In this document: piece after piece, positions 1 through 7,216 of the stretch
Position numbering within the stretch: the first letter of the stretch is position 1
Layout of the letters: every line of letters starts with the position of its first letter
Source of the DNA: Thermoguttaceae bacterium
GTDB taxonomy: Bacteria > Planctomycetota > Planctomycetia > Pirellulales > Thermoguttaceae
Direction: 5' to 3'
Assembly: GCA_017454585.1 (NCBI GenBank)
Contig: JAFTCU010000330.1
Span: forward strand, 1-16,568
Length of the DNA stretch: 16,568 nucleotides
Translations under genes and position numbers: made by a program
Notes under the pieces: generated by a model
Told to the model about the DNA's origin: nothing
Databases searched by the model: none
What the model saw: the letters and a program-made list of their open reading frames with translations, nothing else

Positions 1-1557
1 CGAAGTCACCACGTTATTCACGAATTCCCGGTCGTGACTCACCAGCAGCAGCGTGCCGGGGTACTGGGCCAGCTTTTCTTCGAGTAGATCGAGCGTTTCC
101 AGATCCAGGTCATTCGTCGGCTCGTCCATCACCAGAATATTGGACGGTTTAATGAACAGTTTCGCGAGCAAAAGCCGGTTTTTCTCGCCCCCGGACAGAA
201 ACTTCACCGGCATTTTGGAGCGTTCCTCGGAAAAGAGGAAGTCGCGCAAGTAGCCCAGCACGTGCTGCTTCTGGCCGTTCACCGTGACGTGTGTTGAGCC
301 GTCGCTCACGTTTTCCAGCACGGATTCCTCCTCGTTCAGCGTCGCGTGAAGCTGGTCGAAGTAAGAAATTTGCAGCTGGGTCCCGTGGCGGATCTCGCCG
401 GCGTCGGGTTTTAACTGGCCGAGCAGAAGGCGGAGCAGGGTGGTTTTCCCCACACCGTTCGGGCCGAGGATCCCCACGCGGTCGCCGCGCATGAGCTGGA
501 ATGTGAGGTCCTGAACCACCGGGAACTCGGGCGCATTTTCAGCCGCGGGAAACGTGAAACTCAGACCCTTCGCCTGGATCACGAGCCGGCCGGAGGTAAG
601 CCCCTCCTGAATCCGGATGTTCGCCACTCCCGGGTCTTTTCGGATGAGCGCGGCATCCCGGCGCATCTGTTTCAGAGCACGGACCCGCCCCTCGTTGCGC
701 GTCCGTCGGGCCATGATCCCGGTCCGGATCCAGATTTCCTCCTGCGCGAGTTTCTTCTGGAAGTGCTCCAGCTCCTTTTCCTCGGCGTGGAGCCGCTGCT
801 CGCGCCGGTCGAGGTACACGTCGTAGCCGCAGTCGTAGCGGAAGAGATTTCCGCGGTCCAGCTCCCAGATCGACGTCGCGACGTGGCGGAGAAACATTCG
901 GTCGTGCGTGACGAAAATCACGGTTTTCTCGTATTTGTTCAGGAACTCCTCGAGCCAGAGGATCGATGCGAGGTCAAGGTGGTTCGTCGGCTCGTCGAGC
1001 AGCAGAACGTCCGGCTCCGCCACGACCGCACGGGCGAACAGGACGCGGCGTTTTTTGCCGGCCGAGAGCGTGGACATTTCCGCATCTCCGTCGATCCCGA
1101 TTTTCTGCAGAACGTTTTCCACTTTGCGATGGGACTCCCACGTACCGGAGATTTCCAGTTCATGTTGAAGCCGGTCCAGTTCCTTCTGGAGAGACTCGGC
1201 CCGGTCCGCCTCGCCGGTTTCGTAGGCTCGGGCGATTCCCGCGGTGACTTCGTGAAAGCGGCTCAGAAGCTCGCCGTCTTTTTTCAGGCCGCTCGTGATC
1301 ACGTCCATGACGCGCCCGGTCAGCCCGACCGGAACCTGCTGGGTCAGGAGCATGGTCTGAAGCCCCTGAGATCGGGTGATCTCGCCGGAGTCAGGGACCA
1401 GATCCTGGTTCAGAATTTTCAGAAGGGTCGATTTCCCGGCGCCGTTTCGGCCGATGAGCGCGATTTTCTCCCCCGGCTCGACGGTCTGGTTGACGTGATC
1501 AAGAAGCGGAGGGTAACCAAGGGTGTAATGGACGTCACGGAGGATGAACTGGGCCAT
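1..1557 (-). CDS. uup: ABC-F family ATPase, Uup-like (C-terminus cut by window edge)
   Basis: Soluble twin-ATPase of the ABC-F class. Known members act on the ribosome (translation factors, antibiotic protection), and Uup is also linked to DNA/RNA transactions. The 519 visible codons start at an ATG (1555-1557) and read MAQFILRDVHYTLG. The first Walker A is GRNGAGKST (residues 36-44), with signature LSAGKK (from 164), Walker B LLLDEPTNHLD and switch THDR. A charged linker follows. The second cassette has GPNGVGKTT (365-373), signature SGGEKNR, Walker B VMDEPTNDLD and switch SHDR at the window edge. There are no membrane segments. The NHLD/NDLD pair and the linker fit Uup better than EttA. The missing part, about 100 residues, would be the Uup C-terminal coiled coil. 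The first signature has Ala where LSGG is usual. No Shine-Dalgarno precedes the start; a good promoter lies about 55 bp upstream. It is divergent from rpmJ. Confidence 0.93.
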   Translation of the reverse strand, partial: MAQFILRDVHYTLGYPPLLDHVNQTVEPGEKIALIGRNGAGKSTLLKILNQDLVPDSGEITRSQGLQTMLLTQQVPVGLTGRVMDVITSGLKKDGELLSRFHEVTAGIARAYETGEADRAESLQKELDRLQHELEISGTWESHRKVENVLQKIGIDGDAEMSTLSAGKKRRVLFARAVVAEPDVLLLDEPTNHLDLASILWLEEFLNKYEKTVIFVTHDRMFLRHVATSIWELDRGNLFRYDCGYDVYLDRREQRLHAEEKELEHFQKKLAQEEIWIRTGIMARRTRNEGRVRALKQMRRDAALIRKDPGVANIRIQEGLTSGRLVIQAKGLSFTFPAAENAPEFPVVQDLTFQLMRGDRVGILGPNGVGKTTLLRLLLGQLKPDAGEIRHGTQLQISYFDQLHATLNEEESVLENVSDGSTHVTVNGQKQHVLGYLRDFLFSEERSKMPVKFLSGGEKNRLLLAKLFIKPSNILVMDEPTNDLDLETLDLLEEKLAQYPGTLLLVSHDREFVNNVVTS

Positions 1558-1610
1558 AAACGAAGAGGAATCAGGAATAATGAAAGGGGAAATCTGTAAA
1601 AAGTGAAAAT

Positions 1611-1638
1611 ATTATACACATACTTTAGAAAAATTCAA
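1611..1638 (-). promoter_or_regulatory. Sigma70-type promoter for uup
   Basis: Read on the minus strand, TTGAAT (1638-1633) is followed by a 16-bp spacer and a perfect TATAAT (1616-1611). The start codon follows about 50 bp downstream, and the leader lacks a ribosome-binding site. It is seen in the sequence but untested. Confidence 0.6.
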
Positions 1639-1709
1639 TGGCGTGGAGGAAAAAAAGATAAAATTTTCAAGAAATATAAAAAAAAAGCAAAAAATTTAGG
1701 TGTGGGTCC

Positions 1710-1737
1710 TTGTAAAAAAATGAAAATCGGTTAAAAT
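1710..1737 (+). promoter_or_regulatory. Promoter of the rpmJ-rpsM-rpsK-rpoA block
   Basis: TTGTAA (1710-1715), a 16-bp spacer and TAAAAT (1732-1737), with an AT-rich upstream stretch that could act as an UP element. It would give a leader of about 40 nt before rpmJ. It is nearly identical to the promoter at 8950-8977. Confidence 0.65.
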
Positions 1738-1784
1738 ACGATTTCTTATGGTATATTTGGAACTTTTAATTAGGAAGAAGAAAA

Positions 1785-1898
1785 ATGAAAGTCCGTGCCA
1801 GTGTGAAACGTATCTGCGAAGACTGCAAGGTGATTCGTCGCCAGGGCGTCGTTCGCGTGATTTGCAAGAACCCGCGTCATAAACAGCGTCAGGGTTGA
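1785..1898 (+). CDS. rpmJ: 50S ribosomal protein L36
   Basis: A 37-residue protein starting [15 protein letters not shown]. It is the zinc-ribbon (C+) form of L36, with Cys11, Cys14, Cys27 and His32 all present. It is very basic and of the usual length. It binds 23S rRNA late in 50S assembly. AGGA at 1772-1775 lies 9 nt before the ATG, a good ribosome-binding site. It is the first gene of the alpha-operon block, directly behind the promoter at 1710-1737, and is followed by a structured 109-nt gap and rpsM, the arrangement common in bacteria. Confidence 0.97.
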   Translation: MKVRASVKRICEDCKVIRRQGVVRVICKNPRHKQRQG

Positions 1899-1915
1899 GT
1901 TTTATTTTGATGTTT

Positions 1916-1964
1916 GGTGCCGTCGTGAGATGAAGCAGGACGACGCTTTGTTTTCGACGGTGCC
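1916..1964 (+). promoter_or_regulatory. Candidate leader RNA with two competing hairpins before rpsM
   Basis: GGTGCCGTCG (1916-1925) can pair over all ten positions with CGACGGTGCC (1955-1964), counting two G-U pairs. The sub-segment CGTCGT (1921-1926) can instead pair perfectly with ACGACG (1940-1945). The two folds exclude each other. The site lies 43 nt upstream of rpsM. Alpha operons in other bacteria are controlled by a ribosomal protein binding a leader RNA, so autoregulation is a reasonable inference but not shown. Confidence 0.4.
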
Positions 1965-2007
1965 AGTAAGCGTCCAAGAGTTTATAGAATTTGTTAGGAG
2001 ATAATTC

Positions 2008-2394
2008 ATGCCTCGTTTGTTAGGTGTTGATATTCCGAACGATCGCCCCGCAGCGCATTCGTTGACGTATCTTTACGGAATTGGCCTGAAAACTGCATTG
2101 GACCTGTGCCGCGCGGTTGGTGTTGATCCGACCATTAAGGCACGTGAAATGACCGAGAAGCAGGTTGCCGAGCTGGCAGCTTTGCTCGATTCGGACGACT
2201 ACGTTGTCGAAGGTCACCTTCGCCGTACCGTCGCCCAGAATATCGCGCGTCTGAAAGAGATCGCCTGCTATCGTGGTCTCCGTCACCGCCGTGGTCTTCC
2301 GGTCCGTGGTCAGCGTACCAGAACCAATGCTCGTACCCGTAAAGGTCCTGCGAAAACCGTCGCTGGTAAAAAGGGTGTTAAGGACATTCGCTAA
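2008..2394 (+). CDS. rpsM: 30S ribosomal protein S13
   Basis: A 128-residue protein of full S13 length. The N-terminus MPRLLGVDIPNDRP and the segment TYLYGIGLKTALDLC form the usual helical head-binding domain. The C-terminal tail carries the invariant stretch RGLRHRRGLPVRGQRTRTNA followed by a basic end. S13 sits in the 30S head, contacts 16S rRNA and the P-site tRNA, and forms bridges to the 50S subunit. A clear ribosome-binding site (AGGAG, 1997-2001) lies just upstream of the ATG. It is the second gene of the block; the next gene, rpsK, follows after 148 nt. Confidence 0.98.
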   Translation: MPRLLGVDIPNDRPAAHSLTYLYGIGLKTALDLCRAVGVDPTIKAREMTEKQVAELAALLDSDDYVVEGHLRRTVAQNIARLKEIACYRGLRHRRGLPVRGQRTRTNARTRKGPAKTVAGKKGVKDIR

Positions 2395-2431
2395 TAATCA
2401 ATATTGTGCGAAGTCCGTATCGTGTCGAGAT

Positions 2432-2455
2432 CGGAGTCGGATGGTCCGAATTCCG
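2432..2455 (+). other. Small two-part hairpin in the rpsM-rpsK gap
   Basis: CGGA (2432-2435) and CGGA (2438-2441) can pair with TCCG (2445-2448) and TCCG (2452-2455), giving two stacked 4-bp stems around a TGG loop with a small internal loop. No T-run follows, so it is not an obvious terminator. The rest of the 148-nt gap shows nothing recognisable apart from the rpsK ribosome-binding site. Confidence 0.35.
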
Positions 2456-2542
2456 GTGTAGCGTATTTAATCAAGAAAATCAGCGGCCTTGCCTCCGATT
2501 TTTGGCGTGTCAGACCGTTGAACAAGTTTAGGAGTGTCCCAA

Positions 2543-2923
2543 GTGGCGAAGGCAAAAAAACGCAAAGTTCGTCGCAATGTAACCAGTGGCATCGTCCACA
2601 TCAAAGCGACGTTTAATAACACAATTGTTACCATTACCGATACCAAGGGCGATACTTTGTGCTGGTCCACCGCTGGAAACAGTGGTTTCAAAGGCAGCCG
2701 TAAAAGTACGCCGTTCGCTGGCCAGCTCGCTTCTCAGGCGGCCGCGGAAAAAGCCATCAAATTCGGTCTCAAAGATGTTGATGTACGCGTCAAGGGTCCC
2801 GGAAGCGGACGTGAAAGCGCGATTAACGCTCTGGAAGCCGCCGGTCTGACCGTGAAAACTATCGAAGACGTTACTCCATTGCCGCACAACGGCTGCCGTC
2901 CGAAGAAACGTCGTCGTGTCTGA
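2543..2923 (+). CDS. rpsK: 30S ribosomal protein S11
   Basis: A 126-residue protein of normal S11 length. It starts with the family-typical basic tail [13 protein letters not shown] and continues with [15 protein letters not shown], the stretch [29 protein letters not shown] and the end [13 protein letters not shown], all hallmarks of S11. It lies on the 30S platform near the mRNA exit. The GTG at 2543 is chosen as start because AGGAG (2530-2534) sits 8 nt upstream and the protein then begins like other S11s. A GTG at 2534 would add three residues but overlaps that ribosome-binding site. Confidence 0.97.
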   Translation: MAKAKKRKVRRNVTSGIVHIKATFNNTIVTITDTKGDTLCWSTAGNSGFKGSRKSTPFAGQLASQAAAEKAIKFGLKDVDVRVKGPGSGRESAINALEAAGLTVKTIEDVTPLPHNGCRPKKRRRV

Positions 2924-2941
2924 TTCGCATCAGCCAGCTTA

Positions 2942-2962
2942 ACCCCTCGTTTTTCGAGGGGT
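2942..2962 (+). terminator. Hairpin between rpsK and rpoA (attenuator-like)
   Basis: ACCCCTCG (2942-2949), loop TTTTT and CGAGGGGT (2955-2962) form a perfect 8-bp GC-rich stem 19 nt after the rpsK stop. It is followed by CTGCAACTTATTCC and not a T-run, so complete termination is unlikely. Partial termination or an RNA-processing or stability site is more plausible. Confidence 0.5.
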
Positions 2963-3017
2963 CTGCAACTTATTCCTGTTCCTAACTCCCAATTTATTTT
3001 TCTCCAGGAGGATTTGA

Positions 3018-4013
3018 ATGCTAAAGCGAACGCGATGGCGCGGGCTGGAACTGCCCAGTATGGTTTCTTGTGACAAAGAAACGTTGACCGAACGCTACGG
3101 AAAGTTCATCGCGGAACCCTTTGAACGCGGTTTCGGCACGACTGTAGGAAACAGTCTTCGCCGTATCCTCCTTTCCAGTTTGGAAGGGGCTGCGGTTACG
3201 CAGATGAAACTGCAGGGTGTTTCCCATGAATTCACCACTCTCGAAGGTGTCCTGGAAGATGTTACGGATATTGTATTGAACGTGAAATCCCTCGTGGTGC
3301 GCTCTGAATCGGAGTCGCCGCGGGTTTTGCGTATAGAAAAACATTCCGTGGGTCCAATTACCGGTGCAGATATTCAGACGGATCATCAGGTCGAGATCAT
3401 TAATAAAGACCATCTGATCGCAACACTGACCAAAGACGTGAATTTCGTCATGGAAATGGTTGTTGAAAAAGGCCGCGGTTACGTCCCGTCCACGGAGCGT
3501 CATAATTCTGTACAGGAAACGATTCCGCTCGATGCCACGTTCAGTCCGGTTACGAGAGTGCGTTATGAAGTCGTTGAAACCCGAGTCGGACAGAAAACGA
3601 ACTACGACAAATTGATCATGGAAATTTGGACGGATGGTTCGATCGATCCACAAATCGCTCTGGTCGAAGCGGCGAAAATCCTTCGCAAACACCTCAATCC
3701 GTTCGTTCAGTGCTCGGAACTCGGCGAACAGATCCATACCGAACGAAAAGTCACTGGAAATGAGATCGATCCGATCATGGAAGCCAAGCTTTCCATGAGC
3801 GTTTCGGAACTGCATCTGGGTGTCCGCGCGAGCAACTGCCTCGATGCCGCTCATATCGCCACGATCCGCGATCTTGTTTCCAAAACCGAGGATGAGCTTC
3901 TCGAAGTCCGTAACTTTGGTGAAACTTCCCTCAAAGAAATCCGTGAGAAACTGCAGGAAAACGGACTTCAGCTTGGAATGCGTCTTCCGGTTATGCGTAC
4001 GCAGCAGTTTTGA
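3018..4013 (+). CDS. rpoA: DNA-directed RNA polymerase subunit alpha
   Basis: A 331-residue protein of usual length for the alpha subunit, which dimerises to start RNA polymerase assembly and contacts promoters and activators. The N-terminal domain carries [19 protein letters not shown] followed by [16 protein letters not shown] (residues 27-60), the dimerisation and beta-contact core. After a linker, the C-terminal domain (about 254-318) has GVRASNCL, with Arg270 and Asn273 matching the DNA-contacting Arg265 and Asn268 of E. coli, then [11 protein letters not shown] and [15 protein letters not shown] sits 8 nt before the ATG. Its distance from rplQ (282 bp) is far larger than usual because an inverted-repeat element fills the gap. 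Confidence 0.98.
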   Translation: MLKRTRWRGLELPSMVSCDKETLTERYGKFIAEPFERGFGTTVGNSLRRILLSSLEGAAVTQMKLQGVSHEFTTLEGVLEDVTDIVLNVKSLVVRSESESPRVLRIEKHSVGPITGADIQTDHQVEIINKDHLIATLTKDVNFVMEMVVEKGRGYVPSTERHNSVQETIPLDATFSPVTRVRYEVVETRVGQKTNYDKLIMEIWTDGSIDPQIALVEAAKILRKHLNPFVQCSELGEQIHTERKVTGNEIDPIMEAKLSMSVSELHLGVRASNCLDAAHIATIRDLVSKTEDELLEVRNFGETSLKEIREKLQENGLQLGMRLPVMRTQQF

Positions 4014-4070
4014 CATTTTGCGGGCCGGTGTGCGCTGGTCCGCTTTGCGTTGGGGCGTGAACGGACACCC

Positions 4071-4206
4071 GCGAAACCAATGAATAATGAATAACGAATA
4101 ACGAATAATGAGGAGAATGAGTTCACACTCAAGTGGTTTAGAATTAATGAATCAAGGTTGAAGTTTTCTTCTCATTATTCATTATTCGTTAATAATTTGG
4201 TTTCGC
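4071..4206 (+). repeat. Inverted-repeat (MITE-like) element between rpoA and rplQ
   Basis: A perfect 10-bp inverted repeat bounds the element: GCGAAACCAA (4071-4080) and TTGGTTTCGC (4197-4206). Inside it, the left arm (4079-4116) holds tandem AATAATGAATAACGAA-type units and the right arm (4168-4196) carries the same motif reversed. The centre (about 4120-4165) is unique sequence without a gene. No clear target duplication is visible and no transposase is encoded. Related AT-rich repeats occur at 14163-14197 and 15071-15228. Just upstream, 4020-4026 and 4037-4043 can form a 7-bp hairpin after the rpoA stop. Confidence 0.6.
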
Positions 4207-4252
4207 CGAAAGATTCCCCTGAATCGTGTCTGGGCATGGCTCGTTTTTAATC

Positions 4253-4270
4253 AAAACTCGTTTGAGTTTT
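4253..4270 (+). other. Hairpin just upstream of rplQ
   Basis: AAAACTC (4253-4259), loop GTTT and GAGTTTT (4264-4270) pair perfectly over 7 bp, with one more T following. The hairpin ends 14 nt before the rplQ ribosome-binding site (AAGG, 4285-4288). It could be a weak terminator or attenuator, or a structure that affects rplQ translation. Confidence 0.4.
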
Positions 4271-4295
4271 TACCCCAGAAAGAAAAGGTAATCCA

Positions 4296-4865
4296 ATGAG
4301 ACATCGTTTTGCCGGTCGTAAATTTGGCCGTAACCCGAAGCATCAGCGTGCTCTTCTTCGTATGCTGGCGAACTCTCTTTTCCTGACCGAGCGTCCGGAA
4401 GAAGCGTACAGCGATCCGAAGCAGGCTCCGAAAGTCAAAGGCCGTATCATCACGACCATTCAGAAAGCCAAGGAAGTTCGTCCTTTCGTCGAGAAGTGCA
4501 TCACCACCGCGAAAAACGTTCTGGCCGCGAAAGCCACTGCTGACGCGATGATTCCGACAGCTGACCGCCGTAGTGAAGCCTACAAAAAATGGCGTAACAG
4601 TGAAGATTGGCAGGCGTGGAACAAAGCGAACGCGCCAGTCGTCGCCGCTCGCCGCCGTTTGGTCCAGCTTCTGCACAACGAAGAAGCTGTGAAGGTGCTG
4701 TTCGACACGATTGCCCCGATGTTTGTGGAACGTCAGGGTGGTTATACCCGTATCCTTCGCCTGGCCAAACCGCGTTTGGGCGATGCCGGGACCCGTGCGA
4801 TTCTCGAACTGGTCAAGAACGACAAGAAGGCCGAAGCTGTGAAGCCGACCTTTGATGCTGAGTGA
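4296..4865 (+). CDS. rplQ: 50S ribosomal protein L17 with lineage-type insertions
   Basis: A 189-residue protein against about 120-130 for most bacterial L17s. The family core is intact: MRHRFAGRKFGRNPKHQRAL at the start, QKAKEVRPFVEKCITTAK (57-74), then LLHNEEAVKVLFDTIAPMF and QGGYTRIL (148-154). Extra sequence is seen at about residues 34-50 and 80-113 (a hydrophilic stretch with KKWRNSEDWQAWNKAN), plus a short charged tail. L17 lies near the 50S peptide exit tunnel, and solvent-exposed insertions there are tolerated. AAGG lies 7 nt before the ATG. A strong terminator follows. Confidence 0.96.
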   Translation: MRHRFAGRKFGRNPKHQRALLRMLANSLFLTERPEEAYSDPKQAPKVKGRIITTIQKAKEVRPFVEKCITTAKNVLAAKATADAMIPTADRRSEAYKKWRNSEDWQAWNKANAPVVAARRRLVQLLHNEEAVKVLFDTIAPMFVERQGGYTRILRLAKPRLGDAGTRAILELVKNDKKAEAVKPTFDAE

Positions 4866-4883
4866 TCTTAGTCATTTACCGAT

Positions 4884-4921
4884 AAAAAAAGCCGGTCGGT
4901 AAAAACTGATCGGCTTTTTTT
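4884..4921. terminator. Bidirectional intrinsic terminator between rplQ and murE
   Basis: A GCCGGTCGGT (4891-4900) and ACTGATCGGC (4905-4914) stem of 10 bp (two G-U pairs) has an AAAA loop. A run of A precedes it (4884-4890) and a run of T follows (4915-4921), so it can stop transcription from both the rplQ and the murE side. Confidence 0.9.
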
Positions 4922-4948
4922 GTGGATCAATTGATCCCAACGATTTCT

Positions 4949-6448
4949 TTAATGCTGGAAAAGCCAACGTTTCGCGATTTCCCGATCGTCGTGTTTCTTT
5001 GCTTCTCCTCCCCTAAACTGAAATTTCTCGCTTCCTTTTCCCACAATCAGCACGCAGTCTCCCGGTTCGGCCATGGAAAGAACCTTTCTAATAGCCTCAG
5101 CCCGATTGTGGCATACCGAAACCCGGCGCGAACAACGTGCCTGAACGCCGCTCAACAGGTCATCGGTGATTTTTTCAGTATCTTCGTTTTTAGGATTCAC
5201 ATCCGTGAAAACGACCCGATGCGAAAGGCGAGAGACCAAATCCGCGAGCATGGGTCTGCGTGAAATCCCGGTTTCTCCCGGAACGCCGAAGACGGTTAAA
5301 ATCCGTCCTTCGGTCACTTCACGCAGGAACCGGAGCGTAGAGCGCAATTCTTCGCTTGTGTGCGCTGCGTCAACGAAAACGGAAAACGGCTGGCCGCATT
5401 CGACCCGTTCCATACGACCGGGAATCACGTCAACGGACTCGATCCCACGTACGATCGTGGTCAGGTCAAGACCATAACGTAACCCGATGGCCGCGGCCGC
5501 GAGGCAGTCGTAAATGTAATGATTTCCGACGATTCGCGTTCGCAGCGGAAGAGTTTCGGAACCGGCAGTCAGAAGGATGGTCTGCTCGGCCGGGTACTGT
5601 TCCAGAACCATCGCAGAAACATCGGCAGACTCGTTCATCCCGTAGCGAATGGTCGGAATTTTGAGCCATTTAGCCACCTCTGACACGATGGGATCGTCGG
5701 CATTAATGACGGCGGTTCCTCCGCAGGCGATGTACTCAAAAAGGCGCATTTTGGCCTTGCGGTAATTATCAAGCGAGCCGTGAAAATCGAGATGGTCGCG
5801 CAGAATATTCGTCAGGCAGACGGTTTGAAAATCAATTCCTTCAAGTCGCGATTGGGCTAAAGCGTGACTGGAAATCTCCATCACCGCGCATTTGCAGTCG
5901 TTCTGAAGCATCCGCGAGAGCCAACTGCTGGTCCGTTTCGGCGGCAGTGAGGTGATCGCGCAGGAAGACGCGTCCATGCCGTCGTAACAACCGAGCGAGC
6001 TGAGCAGACCAACGTTTTGATTGGCGGCGCCGAGGATCGCGGCGGTGAGAAAGGCGGTCATGGTTTTTCCGCTTGTCCCGCTGATTCCGACCATATTCAT
6101 TTGCCGGGCGGGAAAACGATACAGGGCCTGGCACGCCCGGGAGTAGGCGGCGAGTGAAGATGGAACCAGAAACAGAGGGACCAGTTTCCCGTCAGAAGTC
6201 ATTTTAAAGGGATTGGAGGTCATTTCTTCCGAAACGATCGCTCCCGCCCCACGCAAAACCGCCTCATCGATTGCCAGATGGCCGTCTTCACGTGGGGTAC
6301 GCAGAGCAAAATAAACATCACCGGGATGAATCTGATGAACATCTGTGACCGCGTTAAGCATCACAAAATCATCTGCGCCAAAAAGTTCGGCGTCCGTGAG
6401 TATCGAGCGAAGACTGACGGGTGAAATTCCCTGATAGCAGGATTGCAT
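4949..6448 (-). CDS. murE: Mur ligase, UDP-MurNAc-tripeptide synthetase (MurE) type, divergent
   Basis: A 499-residue Mur ligase of MurE size. MurE adds the third amino acid of the peptidoglycan stem to UDP-MurNAc-L-Ala-D-Glu in the cytoplasm, using ATP. Supported by a MurE-like N-terminal domain, the P-loop GISGTSGKTMT (121-131), EISSHALAQSRLEG (191-204), RDHLDFHG (217-224), the lysine expected to be carbamylated (Lys233), IPGRMERV (342-349) and a ligase C-terminal domain ending in GKGSEKFQ (470-477). Several consensus motifs are altered: GTNGKTTT is GTSGKTMT, TTPE is SLPP, DYAHTP is DAAHTS, GGDRD is PGETG, and the amino-acid-selecting DNPR is VNPK (417-420). A diverged MurE or a paralogue with another substrate is possible. 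GAGG precedes the ATG; a TTGACA promoter lies upstream. Confidence 0.85.
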   Translation of the reverse strand: MQSCYQGISPVSLRSILTDAELFGADDFVMLNAVTDVHQIHPGDVYFALRTPREDGHLAIDEAVLRGAGAIVSEEMTSNPFKMTSDGKLVPLFLVPSSLAAYSRACQALYRFPARQMNMVGISGTSGKTMTAFLTAAILGAANQNVGLLSSLGCYDGMDASSCAITSLPPKRTSSWLSRMLQNDCKCAVMEISSHALAQSRLEGIDFQTVCLTNILRDHLDFHGSLDNYRKAKMRLFEYIACGGTAVINADDPIVSEVAKWLKIPTIRYGMNESADVSAMVLEQYPAEQTILLTAGSETLPLRTRIVGNHYIYDCLAAAAIGLRYGLDLTTIVRGIESVDVIPGRMERVECGQPFSVFVDAAHTSEELRSTLRFLREVTEGRILTVFGVPGETGISRRPMLADLVSRLSHRVVFTDVNPKNEDTEKITDDLLSGVQARCSRRVSVCHNRAEAIRKVLSMAEPGDCVLIVGKGSEKFQFRGGEAKKHDDREIAKRWLFQH

Positions 6449-6492
6449 ATTCGACTTTTCCTCTGTTTAATGGGTTCTTCAATGATGAGGAA

Positions 6493-6521
6493 ACCATACC
6501 CCTTTTGGGATTTTTTGTCAA
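6493..6521 (-). promoter_or_regulatory. Promoter for murE
   Basis: On the minus strand, a perfect TTGACA (6521-6516), a 17-bp spacer and TATGGT (6498-6493), the latter preceded by GGGG. It lies in the 110-bp gap after the HYExAFE-type gene, so murE need not depend on read-through from it. Confidence 0.7.
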
Positions 6522-6558
6522 GAGGAAAAATCGTTCGCAGCGGGTTCCTGACAACGGA

Positions 6559-7158
6559 TTATTTAAAAAATTCGTCCAGCGAAACCGCATATTTCCTGAA
6601 AAGGTCAGTCGGCATCGTGACAGTTTGCCACTGAGGAGAGAGGACCCGCTTGTGGTCCCGGTAAATCATCAGAGGAACTGCGAAAAAAGCGTAACGAGCC
6701 CCCTCAAATGTGAAAAGCCGATGCTCGGGAACAGGAAATTTCGTCCCGCAGACGTCATAGACAAAAACGAAAAGACCGTGGAAATTCAGACCGAAAATGC
6801 TCTCCCAACGGGTCAGGCAGAGCAGATCCTCCTCGGCGATCCAGTTTCGCCAGTATTGGGGGGATTTGTGCCCTGATGGGAATTTTCGCCCTTTAATATC
6901 GATCAGCCAGACTGGAGGAAGAGCGGACGGGCCGTTTCCAATCGAAAGATCGTCCAGATAGTTGGTTCCTTCGTTTTCAGACCAGGATTTTGGAGCCGAG
7001 ATTTGGTGAGAAGAGACGATGAAATCAAAATTTTTCAGAGAATCGTCGAGATTTTCGTCAATAACGTTTCGTTTTTGTTCCCGGGTTCCGAGGCAGGGAA
7101 GGCCGAGAAATTGCATATAGGCCTCAAAAGCACGTTCGTAAGGATTGTTTTTTTTCAT
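6559..7158 (-). CDS. HYExAFE-type family protein, possible PD-(D/E)XK nuclease fold
   Basis: A 199-residue soluble protein. The N-terminus has NPYERAFEAYMQFLG, which matches the motif for which the HYExAFE family of planctomycete proteins is named (His replaced by Pro here). Its function is unknown to me. What is visible: Glu12 in a predicted first helix, Asp45 in a hydrophobic strand (FDFIV), then WLIDIKGRKFPSGHKS with Asp87-x-Lys89, and an aromatic-rich second half (FHGLFVFVYDVCG). This order of Glu, Asp and DxK resembles Holliday-resolvase-like PD-(D/E)XK nucleases. No signal peptide or membrane segment is seen. It has its own promoter and lies upstream of murE on the same strand, with no evident functional link. 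The start lacks a strong ribosome-binding site. Confidence 0.75.
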   Translation of the reverse strand: MKKNNPYERAFEAYMQFLGLPCLGTREQKRNVIDENLDDSLKNFDFIVSSHQISAPKSWSENEGTNYLDDLSIGNGPSALPPVWLIDIKGRKFPSGHKSPQYWRNWIAEEDLLCLTRWESIFGLNFHGLFVFVYDVCGTKFPVPEHRLFTFEGARYAFFAVPLMIYRDHKRVLSPQWQTVTMPTDLFRKYAVSLDEFFK

Positions 7159-7216
7159 GGGAGATTGGCCTTTGGAAAAAGTGTCGAAAACCCGAGTGTT
7201 TTAGTACATTTTCTTC

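Noticed and set aside
763..1599. A 278-codon plus-strand open frame opposite uup.
   Set aside because: It is antisense to a clear ABC-F protein with all motifs on the minus strand, and it shows no domain.
3021..4016. A 331-codon minus-strand open frame exactly antisense to rpoA.
   Set aside because: The plus strand encodes an unmistakable alpha subunit. The antisense frame is open because of codon bias and matches no family I recognise.
4079..4196. The AATAATGAATAACGAA-type tandem units considered as a CRISPR array.
   Set aside because: Units are only 7-15 bp, contiguous, without unique spacers of constant length, and no cas genes are present.
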